From Branchipolynoe longqiensis (lineage: Eukaryota; Annelida; Polychaeta; Phyllodocida; Polynoidae), in assembly GCA_030323885.1 (NCBI GenBank), contig CM059190.1:101044483-101108482 (forward strand): a stretch of 64,000 nt of DNA. The letters run 5' to 3'. Position 1 is the stretch's first letter; every line of letters begins with the position of its first letter. Shown piece by piece: positions 63,914 through 64,000 of the stretch. The position numbers were made by a program, and so were the translations under genes. Under the pieces are notes generated by a model that had not been told where the DNA came from, searched no databases, and was given only the letters and a program-made list of their open reading frames with translations.

Positions 63914-64000
63914 CAGTAAAACCTCTCTAACCGACCACCTCCACAGATCGACCACTCCCCTATTTTGATCGCTTTATTTGGGTCCCAAACGATCGCCCCT
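63914..64000. mobile_element. Pogo/Tigger-like MITE, cut by the window end
   Basis: CAGTAAAACCTCTCTAACCG and the following 70 bases match 60388-60470 with few changes. Confidence 0.7.

Overview
This is a repeat-laden stretch of an invertebrate animal genome. Spliced genes with GT/AG introns are separated by dense transposable-element debris and tandem repeats. The gene content excludes prokaryotes and argues against a vertebrate: there is a gustatory-receptor-like chemoreceptor, an ankyrin/SOCS-box protein, a claudin/PMP22-type tetraspan protein and the first exon of an FAD amine oxidase. DIRS-type, Nimb/I-like and CR1-like retrotransposons and tRNA-derived SINEs fit a non-vertebrate deuterostome (hemichordate, echinoderm, lancelet) or a lophotrochozoan such as a mollusc. 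The sequence does not settle which.

Layout. 1-7521 (+): the last four exons of a gustatory-receptor-like gene whose 5' end lies outside the window. 7.6-14.5 kb: MITEs, an AT-rich block and a 5'-truncated non-LTR retrotransposon with one frameshift. 14.6-21.0 kb (-): four exons of a claudin/PMP22-like tetraspan gene, whose largest intron holds a 1.26-kb minisatellite and a 103-bp satellite built from a SINE. 21-26.3 kb: SINE, minisatellite, fold-back element and MITEs. 26.3-28.6 kb (-): a Nimb/I-like LINE with RNase H, running into a 499-base gap. 29.4-34.8 kb (-): a DIRS-like retrotransposon with uninterrupted gag, RT-RNase H and tyrosine-recombinase ORFs. 35-37.3 kb: AT-rich, with a ~178-bp tandem array. 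37.4-40 kb (+): a decayed LINE carrying a nested SINE with target-site duplication. 40-46.2 kb: two copies of a long AT-rich repeat, one split by a 2.4-kb GC-rich insert carrying an unfamiliar Cys/His ORF. 46.6-47.3 kb: a second fold-back element with a near-palindromic core. 48.8-48.9 kb (-): first exon of a polyamine/amine oxidase. 49.7-51.1 kb: CR1-like LINE remains. 51.4-59.2 kb (+): a complete four-exon ankyrin-repeat/SOCS-box gene, with a probable promoter and first exon of another transcript in its second intron. 59.2-64 kb: the 3' UTR repeat of that gene, minisatellites and Tc1/mariner/pogo-like MITEs.

The host genes show no sign of working together. The most informative structures are transposons and tandem arrays placed against functional host sequence: a MITE covering the branch-point region of the receptor gene, and a minisatellite ending beside a splice acceptor of the tetraspan gene. 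The intact DIRS-like element and the GC-rich insert are the best candidates for something undescribed. All gene models rest on splice consensus and reading-phase agreement read by eye; no alignment was run. Boundaries of repeats are approximate unless stated as exact.
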